Positions 56,401 to 63,840 of a stretch of 64,000 nt of DNA are shown here, piece by piece. Source of the stretch: Paracoccus onchidii (GTDB taxonomy: Bacteria > Pseudomonadota > Alphaproteobacteria > Rhodobacterales > Rhodobacteraceae); the NCBI RefSeq assembly GCF_028294535.1, contig NZ_JAQBIE010000007.1, forward strand, positions 62,001 through 126,000, given 5' to 3'. Made by a program: the position numbers and the translations under genes. How positions within the stretch are numbered: the stretch's first letter is position 1; every line of letters starts with the position of its first letter. A model generated the notes under the pieces. It ran no database searches and had not been told where the DNA came from. It worked only from the letters and a program-made list of their open reading frames with translations.

Positions 56401-59400
56401 AGTCTCAGTGTCGGCCTGGAGGGCGGCGAAGGCGGCGCGGCGGGTAATGTCGAAGCCTATGCCATCGGTCTGTTGTCGACGATGGGCGATGAAGCCTATG
56501 GGCTGTTCGCGCAATCGGTCGGCGGTGGTGGCGGCACCGGTGGCGGTGCCGGGGGATCGGCATCGGCGGCGACCTCGTATTCGCTGAATATCGGCGGTAC
56601 CGGCGGCACCGGCGGTGTTTCGGGCACGGTCGATGTTACCAGCACGGCCCGTATCGATACCCGCGGTGACCGCGCATCGGCCATCATGGCGCAATCCATC
56701 GGTGGCGCGGGCGGCACGGGCGGATATGTCAAAAGCGGCACCAGCATCATCAGTATTCTGAAGAATACGGTCAAAGGGTCCGAGGTCGGCACGACGACAT
56801 CACTGAATATCGGCGGGAATGGCGGCGCGGGGATGACTGCGGATGATGTGACCGTCAGCAGCGCGGGCGTGGTGACGACAGCTGGGGCGTCTTCGCACGG
56901 GGTGTTCGCACAATCTGTTGGCGGCGGTGGCGGCATGGGCGGTTTGGTGGACAACACCATCGTCAATCTGCGCTCGACGATTGCCTCCACGGCGACATTG
57001 TCGGTTGGCGGAACCGGTGGAACCGGCGCGGAGTCCGGCGATGTCGCCGTGACGAATACCGGAACGATTGCGACCACGGGCAGGAAATCGGCCGGCATCA
57101 TGGCCCAATCCGTTGGCGGTGGCGGTGGCGATGCGCAATATGTGCGCAACATCATTGCCGGTGCGAATGCGGATAACAGTTCTCGCAACGCGTTGTTGAT
57201 CGGGGGGCGCGGGGGCACCGGTGCGGCGTCAGGCGCCGTGACGGTCGTGAATGCCCGGAATGGCGCCATCCAGACCGAGGGTGATGAAAGTCACGCCATT
57301 TTTGCCCAGTCCGTCGGCGGCGGCGGCGGCAATGGCAGCGATGTTCTGTCTGTTTCGGTCAGCCGTCCCGGCAGTTCTGCCAAGATGCGACAGGGATTAC
57401 AGCTGGGGCTGGGCGGGTCGGGCGGCAGTGGCGGCGCCGGCGGCGCGGTCGAGGTCACGAATGACGGCATGATCGCCACGGCGGGCGATGCCGCGCATGG
57501 AATTCTGGCGCAATCGGTTGGCGGCGGCGGCGGCAATGGCGGGTATTCCGTGACCGGAACCGTCACCTTGCAACAGGGCAGCGAAAGCGATCCGACGCTT
57601 GCGCTGAATCTTGGCGGTTCGGGTGGCGACGGAAATGCAGCGGGCGAGGTGTCCGTCAGCAATAGCGGCAGCATCGATGTGTCTGGCGACAAGTCCTATG
57701 GCGTCCTGGCGCAATCGGTTGGCGGTGGCGGCGGCAATGGCGGCCTGGCGGTTGCCTTGTCGGTCAATGATCTTGCCGATCAGGCCAAGGGGCAATCCTA
57801 TAGCAAGATCGCAATTGGCGGTGCCGGAGGCGATGGTGCCGATGGCGGGGATGTCACGGTGGATCACACGGGCAGCATCGTCGTGCGGGGCGACAACGCC
57901 TATGGCATTTTTGCGCAGTCCGTGGGCGGCAGCGGCGGCAATGCCGGACTGTCGATCTCGACCCCGGCGGTGATGGCCGCCGATTATGTCGTTTCGACCC
58001 TGCTGGGCGCACGTAGCGGTGCCAATGGCCATGCGGGCGATGTGGTCGTCAGCTCGACCGGTGACATTCTGGTGACCGGTGCCGGCAGCCAGGCCGTGTT
58101 CAGCCAATCGGTGAATGGCGGGGGCGGTAATGTGCAGACCTTCCTCGACTTTACCCGCGCGGATGACGGAGGCATCAGTGATGGGGCCGGCGACACCGCG
58201 CCCGAAGTGTCCGTGACCAGCCAGATGAATCTTGGCGGACAGGATGTCAGCGGAACATCGGCGTCCGATGTCGTTCAGGAACATAGCGGAGCGTTGATGA
58301 CCACGCAGGCCGGGTCAACCGCGATGCTGGTGCAGTCCATCGGCGGTGGCGGCGGAACGGCCAACACCAATGTCGCAGCCGGTCAGACAGGCGATCTGAA
58401 TTTCAGTGCCATGATCGGCGCGATCAATACCAGCGATGCGGATGGCGGCGATGTCACCCTGCGTCGGATTGGCGGCGCGCAAACCCTTGGCGATCTGTCA
58501 ACCGGTGGCCTTGCGCAATCCATTGGCGGCGGCGGCGGGCGTCTGACGCTGAACAGCGACGGTCAGGCCGGATCGGCTGCGTCGCGCAGCGCGGAAATCG
58601 TGCTGGGTGCCGATCCCTCGTTCCGCAATGACGGGGGTGATCTGGTTCTGACATTGTCGGGTGATGTCTCGACGGCGGGAGACAATGCCAGCGGCCAGAT
58701 CGTTCAGTCGATTGGCGCGGGCGGTGGCGAAACCTATCTGATCGGGCTGGACAGCGCCGCAGTTACATTGGGGGGCAGCGATATGTCCACCGGCGATGGT
58801 GGCGCGATCACATTGGCCAACAGCGGCAATATGCAGACTTCGGGCGATCTGTCGCATGGTTACGTTCTGCAAAGCATCGGCGGCGGCGGAGGCCTGGTGG
58901 GCACGGATCTGGCCGGGTCCGCGCTGCGTGTCGATCTGTCCGATGCAAATGGCGGCGACGGCGGAACGATCAGCTTTGACAATCGCGGCTATGTCCTGAC
59001 CACGGGGCGCGACGCTGTCGGCGTTCTGGCCCAAAGTCTGGGCGGCGGCGGTGGCAGCGCCGATGCGGTTTATCGCGGCGCAGCCGGTGGCGAAGGTCGG
59101 GGGGCGGCCATAGACCTTGCGCTGGACGGCAATATCATGGCGTTGGGCGATGGCGGCATTGCGGTCATGGCGCAATCTGCCGGGCGGGATGGTGGCGGAC
59201 CGATTTCCGTCGCACTTGATGGTGTGATTGTCGGAGGAGGGAACAGCCCCGCCGGGTCGAACCCCGCCGGAAACAGCGCCGGGCAGGCGGCCATCGTTCT
59301 GGATGGTGGTGCGGAAAACAGCCTGACGCTGGCGGCGGGCAGCTTCCTTACCTCGTTGAACGACCGGATCATCAGCGGCGGAGATGGGGAAGATCACGTC

Positions 59401-61080
59401 ACCCTGCGCGGCGATGCTGTCGGCGATATCGATCTTGGGGGTGGTGCCAACAGCCTGACGGTTGCCGAAAACGCGGATTTCTATGCGCATGATCTGATCG
59501 ATCTCGGGCCGGATGGCAGCATGCAGATGAATGGCAACCTGGCCTTGGGCGGGGAAGCGTATCTGGATGGCGCGGCGACCCTTGGGGCAGCCACACGTGC
59601 GTCGCAGTTCCGGCTGACCCGGAATGTCAGCCAAACCACGGCGGTGACGGGGTCGCTGACCTTTGGCAGCACCGCCAGCTATACACCCGATGTGTATTTC
59701 CGCGCGGATGGTGCCGCAGGCGGGCAAAGCGATCTGATCGTCGTATCCGGCGATGCCGCGATCAACGGCACGATTACCCCAGTGCTGCAGATGCTGGATC
59801 GTGCAGCTCCTCTCACGTTGATTGATGCGGGGGGCGCGGTTCGCGATGATGGCGCGGTTGTCATGGACACGGCGGTCATCGATTACTCGATCGGGATCGC
59901 AAGAACGGCGGATGGGCGTGGCCAGATCCAGTTGCTTGCCGATGCCGATTTCGTTCTACCGGGCACCAATCGCAATCAGGCAGAGGTTGCGCGGTACATC
60001 AATCGCGTTCTGGCGGGGCAGGGATCGTCCGAGATGGGGCCGGCCTTCGCGCTGATTGCCAATATGACATCCGCGGCAGAGGTGATCGACGCGCTTGATC
60101 GCCTGTCGTCCGAGGATTACGCCGCGACCCAGGCTGGGGCGTGGTATACGGGGCGGCGCTTTGCAAACCGTCTGGGCAATTGCGATCGGCACAACATGGC
60201 CTGGGCCGCCGATGACGAACGGTCATGCTACTGGATCTCGGCCGAGGCATCGGATCTGGAGCGCGGCGCGAGCTTTGAATACCGGCGCTTCGAGATGCAA
60301 AGCTCGAATTTTTCGGGCGGAATGCGGATGCCTGTCGGAGACGAGCTGTATCTTGGCCTTGCCGCCGGCGTCGAGGATTTCAGCCTGACCGATGGCGACC
60401 GCTTCAGCGCCGATGGCAGCCGCACACATCTGGGTGTGTCGCTGACGCATTATCGCGGTCCGTGGGAACTATATGGTGTCCTTTCCGGAAGCACGGGCAA
60501 AGCCGATGCCACGCGCGAAATCGGCTTGTCAGGAACTTTGCCGGATGGCCAGACAGTCAGCGCTGGCACGGCACGGGTGCGTCAGTCGATCGATCAGGCC
60601 AATATTCGTGTCGGCGCCGGCTATCGCCATGCGCCGACCGGAAGCAGCTATTACCTGCGGCCGGGGCTGGATCTGGATGCAACCTGGCTGCATTCGGGTG
60701 CGGTGAACGAATCCGGCAGCGATTATGCGCTGAACCTGAAATCGACCAGCCAGTGGGTATTGTCGGCAACGCCGTCGCTGGAAGTCGGTGCAGAGTTCCA
60801 GGTGGATGATCGAAGCCGGCTTCGCACCTATCTGCGCGCCGAGATGAGCTTTGCGAATGAAGACGACGTGTATATCAACGCGGCCTTTCCGGGCACCAGC
60901 GCGGCGGATGGCGTATTCCGCAACTATAGCCAGATCAGTGACCGCATGCGGCGCCTGCAAGCGGGCGTGACGGTCTTTGCCGATGACAGCAGCGGCTATA
61001 TGAGCGTCGGCTATGAAGGGGAATGGGGCGGCGATACCGTCGGCCACACGGCCGGGCTCAGCTTTGGAATGCGGTTCTAG
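47419..61080 (+). CDS. Giant Gly-rich repeat autotransporter (type Va secretion)
   Basis: One open frame of 4553 residues. It has a signal peptide (hydrophobic core at about residues 31-48, cleavage likely after PGVA), a passenger of about 4200 residues and a C-terminal beta-barrel (about 4270-4553) ending in Phe (GHTAGLSFGMRF), as autotransporters do. The passenger contains about fifty copies of a unit ending in AQS-(I/V/L)-GGGGGNGG; eighteen in a row (50227-53542) repeat every 65 residues exactly. No Cys is seen in the passenger; the pair in LGNCDRHNM and DERSCYWIS lies just before the barrel. Two acidic, less repetitive inserts occur at about residues 2443-2513 and 2738-2798. The start at 47419 has GGAAGG upstream and adds 27 residues before a second Met (47500) at the signal core; a TTG at 47356 is less likely. 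A surface adhesin, biofilm or shell-forming role is inferred. Confidence 0.9.
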   Translation: MLRLVSTTSWCALLSVGQKCTEAGNHRMLRLAIVAAVALFLSGAPGVAQTPPPEPSDSSAVDDAVTNPVTGEETTVTRLLLDPAGTPTAGDTAFVQTADGYTFLVKDAGEIFYNSDTPPIAFTIVSIAGDDASVSSPEASGNADFPLGQTTTAFENDFNSSGSEGTIDPPIDVSGPNGVQQVVSGQNGRNGRAGALFVPPSSGGRGDDGPLQRQSLSSDVNATSNIGWEIGSIGGDGGTGGNSYLSFWSGRDGGDGGAGGTVEATQTSSSTIATSGSGNYGIFAYSRSGEAGNGGSGFAAPGGGTGGHSADGGTVTVNQYGEVSTTGSNAHGIYALSVSNNGGNGGNQWGLVGESGSGGYGGDGGQVFVNTHDGATILTSGDFANGILAQSIGGSGGSAGISGNLLVSLLGQPDNGGNGSSVTVSNGGAIQTSGRLSRGIMAQSIGGGGGAGGAAAGLVSLALGGVGTNGGSGGAVSVTNTGSGRISTSGDLSDGIMAQSIGGSGGQGANAYGLVGVGGSGSRGGSGSAVSVTNLGSIRTEGDGARGIVAQSIGGGGGDGGSSAGMVAVGGSGAGGGGGAAVDVVNDGIITTRGEDAMGILAQSIGGGGGNGGSAGSIGAFVGVGIGGAGGGGGGGGAVSVALSNTDGSQPSSIRTEGDRATGVFVQSVGGGGGNGGGAVSVALGAFGAASVSVGGSGGSGGAGGTAILNGSGDSSVQTGGDDAAGVILQSVGGGGGNGGYAISAAVSGGPVSGSLSVGVGGSGGSGGAGGEVRVGSIDGSGNLTASGFSGSVVTTGDRSSGLIFQSVGGGGGNGGLAVSGSGGASLAFSGNISVGVGGSGGSGGAGGRVRVQTDAGISTGGDNSIGLLAQSVGGGGGNGGGAIAAGLNASAGGAFGINLGVGGSGAAASNGGQVDLIAGGDTIRTSGRFSTGVVAQSIGGGGGNGGYAVAAGADAGGVGAGNVGIGLGGAAGGGGAGGAVNARVDAAVGTRGDDAGAVLVQSVGGGGGSGGFSVAAGVSGGGAGAGNATVSLGGTGGSGGAGGGVTADVTNGVSTEGDRSSGVVVQSIGGGGGNGGFSVSGAVSGAGTGSGSVAVGLGGAGSAGGAGGSVDATVDGGATTEGDDSTAILAQSIGGGGGNGGFSIAGTLTGSGVGSGAVSVGLGGSGGAGSDSGTVSLTNSGAVWTQGDRSAGVVAQSIGGGGGNGGFSVAGSVAGAGVGAGTVSVGLGGSGAGGGNADAVTASSSGTILTYGFSSSGFVAQSIGGGGGNGGFSVSAALAFGGTGAGSVSVGLGGSGAGGGDGATVTADMSANVETRGDASTGILAQSIGGGGGNGGFSIAPTLSGAGVGSGAISVGLGGSGAGGGNGGDVGLTVANAVLTRGDQSSAVVAQSVGGGGGNGGFNVSAAGTGAGTGSGAIGVGLGGSGAAGGDGARVVSDVTGNLTTLGDSSAGLVVQSLGGGGGNGGMNVSAAVAVAGGGSGGASVGLGGTGGAGGNAGAVTSTLAGNVVTAGADSGGVTVQSLGGGGGNGGLNVSAIVSGAGTGSGGVSVGLGGSGGGGGDASDADSTIAGNILTFGENASAVTVQSLGGGGGNGGLNVSAAVNLSGTGGGALAVGLGGSGGDGGNAGSASSVVTGDISTTGDGSAGMNVQSLGGGGGNGAVNVAGALNAAGTGGGAAAVGIGGFGGSGGQAGAASGTVTGDVTSLGDRAAGVLVQSVGGGGGNGGLNVSGAVALAGTGSGAVSVGVGGAGGGGGAAGTAAGTVTGDVSTMGADSTAITVQSLGGGGGNGGVNVAAAISAASSGSGALGVGVGGFGGDGGNAAAATGQFEGDIGTVGDRSAGVLVQSLGGGGGNGGVNVSGAISLSSETSGAVGVGIGGFGGDGGDAGASSGDMAGDVTTRGDDATAVLVQSLGGGGGNGGLNVSGAISLGGSGSGAAAFGIGGFGGGGGAAADATASYRGTALSFGDRSAGVVAQSLGGGGGNGGLNVAAGLSVGSSFSGALGLGLGGFGGGGGAAGSVDHDVTGYVETAGVDAIGILSQSLGGGGGNGGLNVSGAVSLSRSTSAAVGLGVGGFGGAGADAGALTASTVAAGVLTYGDRSSAIVTQSLGGGGGNGGTNVTGSINLTQSSGGAGSLGLGGFGGGGGNGGAVTSTVSTTTEHDSITTYGDDSLGVLAQSVGGGGGTGGVNVSGAVSLTGQSGAAVALGVGGFGGAGGNAGSVDLEVTGTVQTLGNRAHGVMAQSLGGGGGTGGTNVSGTLALTKPAGSDTIFSISAGVGGFGGGGGDAADVTLGYGGALTALPRSVDAGGNVVLDAAQGANGLVAQSIGGGGGDGGVNVSAGVAISSKPGAGQADDSSSYGVLVGVGGFGGTGGDAGAVSVDVASGSNIRAHGTGRSGLLAQSIGGGGGNGGLNVSGGIVSDTSLIVGVGGMGGNAGLADDVSVLARADIAVTTDPTDIDEPSDDSFESKLRDILGDSIVDGARDMVDSKGLKTLFVDLGLFEDDADLPETDGSAGLLAQSIGGGGGNGGLNVSGGVALSKDGKIPSITFGIGGFGGAGNVSGDVDVDHQGTIDVAGRWKHGIFAQSIAGGGGNGGLNVSGQLNWGSSDSTGGATDLSVVAGLGGHGGTGADAGNVSVVSSGDITTQGYHARGLFAQSVGGGGGTGGMNVTAVATKDSSPVGIGVGGFGAGGGNAGDVTVQRGTALERAGTISTDGIGAHGIEASSIGGGGGDAGINAVLGFSKTTGSNSDGGSASERKTPTNTGVDDSVIANFNSVLDELEGKTGSGSGGGDGKQVNSAMIAIGGSAGNAGAGGDVSVTHYGDIVTARNSSHGVMAQSLGGGGGNAAFNLGLIFEAGNSDNNKGFGLAIGGGTGDGGSAGNVVLDNTGQVGTSGDDAHGLFAQSVGGGGGNAGYTSLTTGGDGGNIAIQIGRTGGTGGTAGDVVASSDGMVRTEGARSHALFAQSIGNGGGNSSASSVSLATAKTEDDKGNSFSLSVGLEGGEGGAAGNVEAYAIGLLSTMGDEAYGLFAQSVGGGGGTGGGAGGSASAATSYSLNIGGTGGTGGVSGTVDVTSTARIDTRGDRASAIMAQSIGGAGGTGGYVKSGTSIISILKNTVKGSEVGTTTSLNIGGNGGAGMTADDVTVSSAGVVTTAGASSHGVFAQSVGGGGGMGGLVDNTIVNLRSTIASTATLSVGGTGGTGAESGDVAVTNTGTIATTGRKSAGIMAQSVGGGGGDAQYVRNIIAGANADNSSRNALLIGGRGGTGAASGAVTVVNARNGAIQTEGDESHAIFAQSVGGGGGNGSDVLSVSVSRPGSSAKMRQGLQLGLGGSGGSGGAGGAVEVTNDGMIATAGDAAHGILAQSVGGGGGNGGYSVTGTVTLQQGSESDPTLALNLGGSGGDGNAAGEVSVSNSGSIDVSGDKSYGVLAQSVGGGGGNGGLAVALSVNDLADQAKGQSYSKIAIGGAGGDGADGGDVTVDHTGSIVVRGDNAYGIFAQSVGGSGGNAGLSISTPAVMAADYVVSTLLGARSGANGHAGDVVVSSTGDILVTGAGSQAVFSQSVNGGGGNVQTFLDFTRADDGGISDGAGDTAPEVSVTSQMNLGGQDVSGTSASDVVQEHSGALMTTQAGSTAMLVQSIGGGGGTANTNVAAGQTGDLNFSAMIGAINTSDADGGDVTLRRIGGAQTLGDLSTGGLAQSIGGGGGRLTLNSDGQAGSAASRSAEIVLGADPSFRNDGGDLVLTLSGDVSTAGDNASGQIVQSIGAGGGETYLIGLDSAAVTLGGSDMSTGDGGAITLANSGNMQTSGDLSHGYVLQSIGGGGGLVGTDLAGSALRVDLSDANGGDGGTISFDNRGYVLTTGRDAVGVLAQSLGGGGGSADAVYRGAAGGEGRGAAIDLALDGNIMALGDGGIAVMAQSAGRDGGGPISVALDGVIVGGGNSPAGSNPAGNSAGQAAIVLDGGAENSLTLAAGSFLTSLNDRIISGGDGEDHVTLRGDAVGDIDLGGGANSLTVAENADFYAHDLIDLGPDGSMQMNGNLALGGEAYLDGAATLGAATRASQFRLTRNVSQTTAVTGSLTFGSTASYTPDVYFRADGAAGGQSDLIVVSGDAAINGTITPVLQMLDRAAPLTLIDAGGAVRDDGAVVMDTAVIDYSIGIARTADGRGQIQLLADADFVLPGTNRNQAEVARYINRVLAGQGSSEMGPAFALIANMTSAAEVIDALDRLSSEDYAATQAGAWYTGRRFANRLGNCDRHNMAWAADDERSCYWISAEASDLERGASFEYRRFEMQSSNFSGGMRMPVGDELYLGLAAGVEDFSLTDGDRFSADGSRTHLGVSLTHYRGPWELYGVLSGSTGKADATREIGLSGTLPDGQTVSAGTARVRQSIDQANIRVGAGYRHAPTGSSYYLRPGLDLDATWLHSGAVNESGSDYALNLKSTSQWVLSATPSLEVGAEFQVDDRSRLRTYLRAEMSFANEDDVYINAAFPGTSAADGVFRNYSQISDRMRRLQAGVTVFADDSSGYMSVGYEGEWGGDTVGHTAGLSFGMRF
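50227..53739 (+). repeat. Array of eighteen 195-bp coding repeats in exact register
   Basis: The CAA/CAG codon that opens the QS-GGGGG motif recurs at 50227, 50422, 50617 and so on every 195 bp up to 53542 without one indel. The next interval is 198 bp and the following 210. Before 50227 the spacing varies (156-228 bp). The Gly codons differ between copies (GGC/GGT/GGG/GGA), so the repeats are old but length-locked at the protein level. Confidence 0.9.
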
Positions 61081-61100
61081 GCCGTGGCTGCCCCGCAATG

Positions 61101-61140
61101 CATGAAGACGGGCGCGCCCTGGGCCGCGCCCGTCTTCATG
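61101..61140. terminator. Perfect 16-bp stem-loop between convergent genes
   Basis: CATGAAGACGGGCGCG (61101-61116) pairs with 61125-61140 over 16 bp without mismatch, loop of 8 bases. It starts 20 bases after the autotransporter stop and 12 bases before the stop of the opposing small membrane protein, so it likely ends transcription from both sides. No T-run follows. Confidence 0.8.
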
Positions 61141-61152
61141 TCGGTGATCGGA

Positions 61153-61401
61153 TCAGCCGTTTGACATGCCGGCGATCATTGCCGCCAACGCGACAAGGTG
61201 GATCAACATGATGGCACGATCCTTCCACATGACCCCGACGACGAACCAGCCGATCACGCCCAGGACAAAGAAATAGAGGTTCCACGGCGTCTCCCCGAAT
61301 GCGGTTGCCGCGTATCCCGCGATCTGCACAAGCGACGCCGCCCATTTCACCACAAGGACAAACGTCTCGGTGCGTGGGGCGGCCGACAGATCAGACTGCA
61401 C
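61153..61401 (-). CDS. Small membrane protein of unknown function
   Basis: An 82-residue protein with about three hydrophobic segments (FVLVVKWAASLVQIAGYAAT, NLYFFVLGVIGWFVVGVMW, IMLIHLVALAAMIAG). It starts with GTG at 61401, inside the last 11 bases of the SDR gene, so the two are probably translationally coupled. I do not recognise the family's function. Confidence 0.68.
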   Translation of the reverse strand: MQSDLSAAPRTETFVLVVKWAASLVQIAGYAATAFGETPWNLYFFVLGVIGWFVVGVMWKDRAIMLIHLVALAAMIAGMSNG

Positions 61402-62095
61402 GGGTCAACCCGCCGTCGACGCGCAGGTTCTGTCCGGTCATGTAGCCGCCGCCTTCGGATGCCAGCCATGAGATCAACGACGAAACCTCGGCGGCATGGC
61501 CATAGCGGCCCATCGGAATACGGGCACGACGGTCTTCGGTTTCGGGCAGGCTGTCGATGAAACCGGGCAGAACATTGTTCATACGGATATTGTCGCCGGC
61601 ATGTTTATCGGCAAACAGCTTGGAAAATGCCGCCAGCCCGGCGCGAAACACGCCCGAGGTCGGAAACAGCGGATCGGGTTCGAACGCTGCGAAGGTCGAG
61701 ATGTTGATGATCGCGCCGCCACCTTGCGCCTGCATTAGCGGGGTGACAAGGCGGGTCGGTCTGATCACATTCAGCAGATAGACCTCCATGCCTTGGTGCC
61801 AATCGTCATCTGAAATGTCGAGAACCGGTCCCTTTGGGCCATGCCCCGCCGAATTGACCAGCACATCGACCCGCCCCCAGCGTTCGACCGCGCCGTTGAC
61901 CAATGCTTCCAGGTCGGTTTGCGACAGGTTCGATCCGGTGACGCCGAAGCCGCCCAGCTCCCGGCCCAATGCCTCGCCCTTGCCAGAAGAAGACAGGACA
62001 CCGACACGAAATCCGTCAGCAGCAAGCCGGCGCGCGGCATCCGCGCCCATTCCGCTTCCGCCTGCCGTGATCAACGCAACTTTTTCTACAGCCAT
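61391..62095 (-). CDS. SDR-fold protein with altered active site
   Basis: A 234-residue short-chain dehydrogenase/reductase-like protein. The dinucleotide-binding TAGGSGMGADAARRLAADGF and the structural DVLVNSAGHGPKG are present. The usual catalytic YxxxK is replaced: the aligned stretch reads SGVFRAGLAAFSK, with Ser and Arg in place of Tyr and Lys, so classical reductase chemistry is doubtful. The ATG at 62095 is preferred over a TTG at 62110. It is divergent from a LysR regulator, which probably controls it, and is followed by a small membrane protein. Confidence 0.85.
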   Translation of the reverse strand: MAVEKVALITAGGSGMGADAARRLAADGFRVGVLSSSGKGEALGRELGGFGVTGSNLSQTDLEALVNGAVERWGRVDVLVNSAGHGPKGPVLDISDDDWHQGMEVYLLNVIRPTRLVTPLMQAQGGGAIINISTFAAFEPDPLFPTSGVFRAGLAAFSKLFADKHAGDNIRMNNVLPGFIDSLPETEDRRARIPMGRYGHAAEVSSLISWLASEGGGYMTGQNLRVDGGLTRAV

Positions 62096-62197
62096 TTTCC
62101 GATTTCCCAATTCGATTCTTTCACGTTAGGCTAAATTTAGGACGCGACGTGAACTGGCGCGAGAGAGAAGCCCTACAACCTGACAGTAGGAAATCTA

Positions 62198-63076
62198 TTG
62201 ACAAAAACGACCGGACTACCGCCGTTGAACGCCTTGCGGGCATTCGAGATGTCGGGCAGGCATCTGAATTTCCGTGCCGCAGCCGAAGAGCTTGGCGTGA
62301 CCCAGGGGGCGATCGCTCAGCAGGTCAGGGGATTGGAAGACCGGCTTGGAATGCGCCTGTTCCAGCGCCGTTCCAAGGGGCTGGCCTTTACCGCCGTGGG
62401 GCGGCGCTATCATCAACAGGTCAGCCGGGCCTTCGACATTCTGGTATCGGCCACCGATGAGTTGCGGCCACGCAGGGCGGTGGTCACTATAAGCGTCACA
62501 CCGACATTGGCGTCGAAATGGCTGATCCCGGCCTTGCCCAAATTCACCCGTGAACACCCGGATATCGAAATGCGGATCCTGGCGACAGAAGCGATTTCCA
62601 GCTTTCATGCGGATGGGATCGATCTGGCGATTCGGCAGGGACAGCCACCCTTTGGGGCAAGCCTGGATCCCCATTTGCTGTTTGCGCAGGATGTGGTCGC
62701 GGTCGCGTCGCCCAATCTGGTGCAGGGGCGGGAACTGCCCCTGACCGCCCGGCAGTTCGAGGATTTTACCCTGTTGCATGACGCCCATGATCTGTGGCCC
62801 GAATTCGCACGGCGCGTTCTGGGCAATGCCGCGCTGAGCGCGCCGGCCATGCGACTTAGCCAGACTTCGCTGGCCATTGATGCGGCGCTGGCAGGGCAGG
62901 GGATTGCGCTGGCCGCGCATTTCATGGTCAGGGCCGATGTCGAGGCGGGCCGGCTGGTGCAGGTCCATGACAGCGCCTTGCGCGGGGCGGGTGATTTCTA
63001 CCTGTTGTCGCGCCGCTCAGCCAAAGGCGGCGAACCTGTCGAAGCGGTCATCGGCTGGCTGTTGGCTCAGCGCTGA
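62198..63076 (+). CDS. LysR-family regulator (GcvA-like)
   Basis: A 292-residue LysR regulator of the GcvA subtype: PLNALRAFEMSGRHLNFRAA and VTQGAIAQQVRGLEDRLGM form the HTH; the effector domain follows from about residue 95 (TPTLASKWLIPALPKF). The start is TTG at 62198 with AGGA 7 bases upstream, as no ATG fits. It is divergent from the SDR gene with a gap of 102 bp. Its target and ligand are not known. Confidence 0.88.
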   Translation: MTKTTGLPPLNALRAFEMSGRHLNFRAAAEELGVTQGAIAQQVRGLEDRLGMRLFQRRSKGLAFTAVGRRYHQQVSRAFDILVSATDELRPRRAVVTISVTPTLASKWLIPALPKFTREHPDIEMRILATEAISSFHADGIDLAIRQGQPPFGASLDPHLLFAQDVVAVASPNLVQGRELPLTARQFEDFTLLHDAHDLWPEFARRVLGNAALSAPAMRLSQTSLAIDAALAGQGIALAAHFMVRADVEAGRLVQVHDSALRGAGDFYLLSRRSAKGGEPVEAVIGWLLAQR

Positions 63077-63084
63077 GCGGGGCA

Positions 63085-63840
63085 TCAATCGAAACGCTGC
63101 ACGGCAATGGCCGCCGATGTCAGGTGATCGCGCAAGGCACCGGCCATGGCCACGGCATCGGCACTGTCACCATGCACGCAGATCGTGTCGATCTTGCAGG
63201 GGATGTGCTTGCCGCTGGCGGTGATGATGGCCTTGGCGCGGATCATCGCCTCCATCCGGCGGCCCACTTCGGCGGCGTCATGCAGAACCGCGCCGGGCTT
63301 GCCGCGATCCAGCAAGGTGGCGTCGTCGTTATAGGCGCGGTCGGCAAAAATCTCGCCTGCCCATTTCGCCCCCAGTTCTTCGGCGACGGTCTGCATCGGC
63401 GTGGCCGAAAGCACCACAAGGGTCAGGTCGGGGTCGACCCGCAAGGCGGCCCGGTAACAGGCCCGCGCGATTTCAGGGGATTCACTGGCCATGTTTGACA
63501 ACGCCCCATGCAGCTTCAGGTGGCGAACCGTGGTTCCGAGACTGCGGGCAATCCCTTGCGCTGCCCCCAGTTGATAGGCGACCATATTGCCCAGTTCCTC
63601 GGATGACATCCGCATTCTGCGGCGCCCAAAGCCCTGCAGGTCGGCAAAGCCCGGATGCGCGCCGATCCCGACCCCGGTTTCGGCCGCGCGGCGCATCACG
63701 CGTGCCATGACATCAGGATCGCCGGCGTGAAACCCACAGGCGATATTGGCCGAAGTGACAATATCGAGCAGGGCAGAGTCATCGCCCATTCGCCAGGGGC
63801 CGAAACCCTCGCCCATGTCTGAGTTCAGGTCTACGCGCAT
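63085..63840 (-). CDS. pxpA: 5-oxoprolinase subunit PxpA (LamB/YcsF family)
   Basis: PxpA (251 residues) is part of the PxpABC 5-oxoprolinase, which opens pyroglutamate to glutamate with ATP. Motifs: MRVDLNSDMGEGFGPWRMGD, ANIACGFHAGDPDVMARV and GAHPGFADLQGFGRRRM. The ATG at 63840 is the conserved start; the longer frame overlaps the upstream gene. pxpB and pxpC are not visible here and may lie beyond the window. Confidence 0.9.
   Translation of the reverse strand: MRVDLNSDMGEGFGPWRMGDDSALLDIVTSANIACGFHAGDPDVMARVMRRAAETGVGIGAHPGFADLQGFGRRRMRMSSEELGNMVAYQLGAAQGIARSLGTTVRHLKLHGALSNMASESPEIARACYRAALRVDPDLTLVVLSATPMQTVAEELGAKWAGEIFADRAYNDDATLLDRGKPGAVLHDAAEVGRRMEAMIRAKAIITASGKHIPCKIDTICVHGDSADAVAMAGALRDHLTSAAIAVQRFD

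Noticed and set aside
47422-60000. Many long antisense and frame-shifted open frames across the autotransporter (for example 47422-48747 and 58498-59727 on the minus strand)
   Set aside because: They arise from the Gly-rich, GC-rich repeats and show low-complexity Pro/Ala/Arg proteins without domains or ribosome sites.
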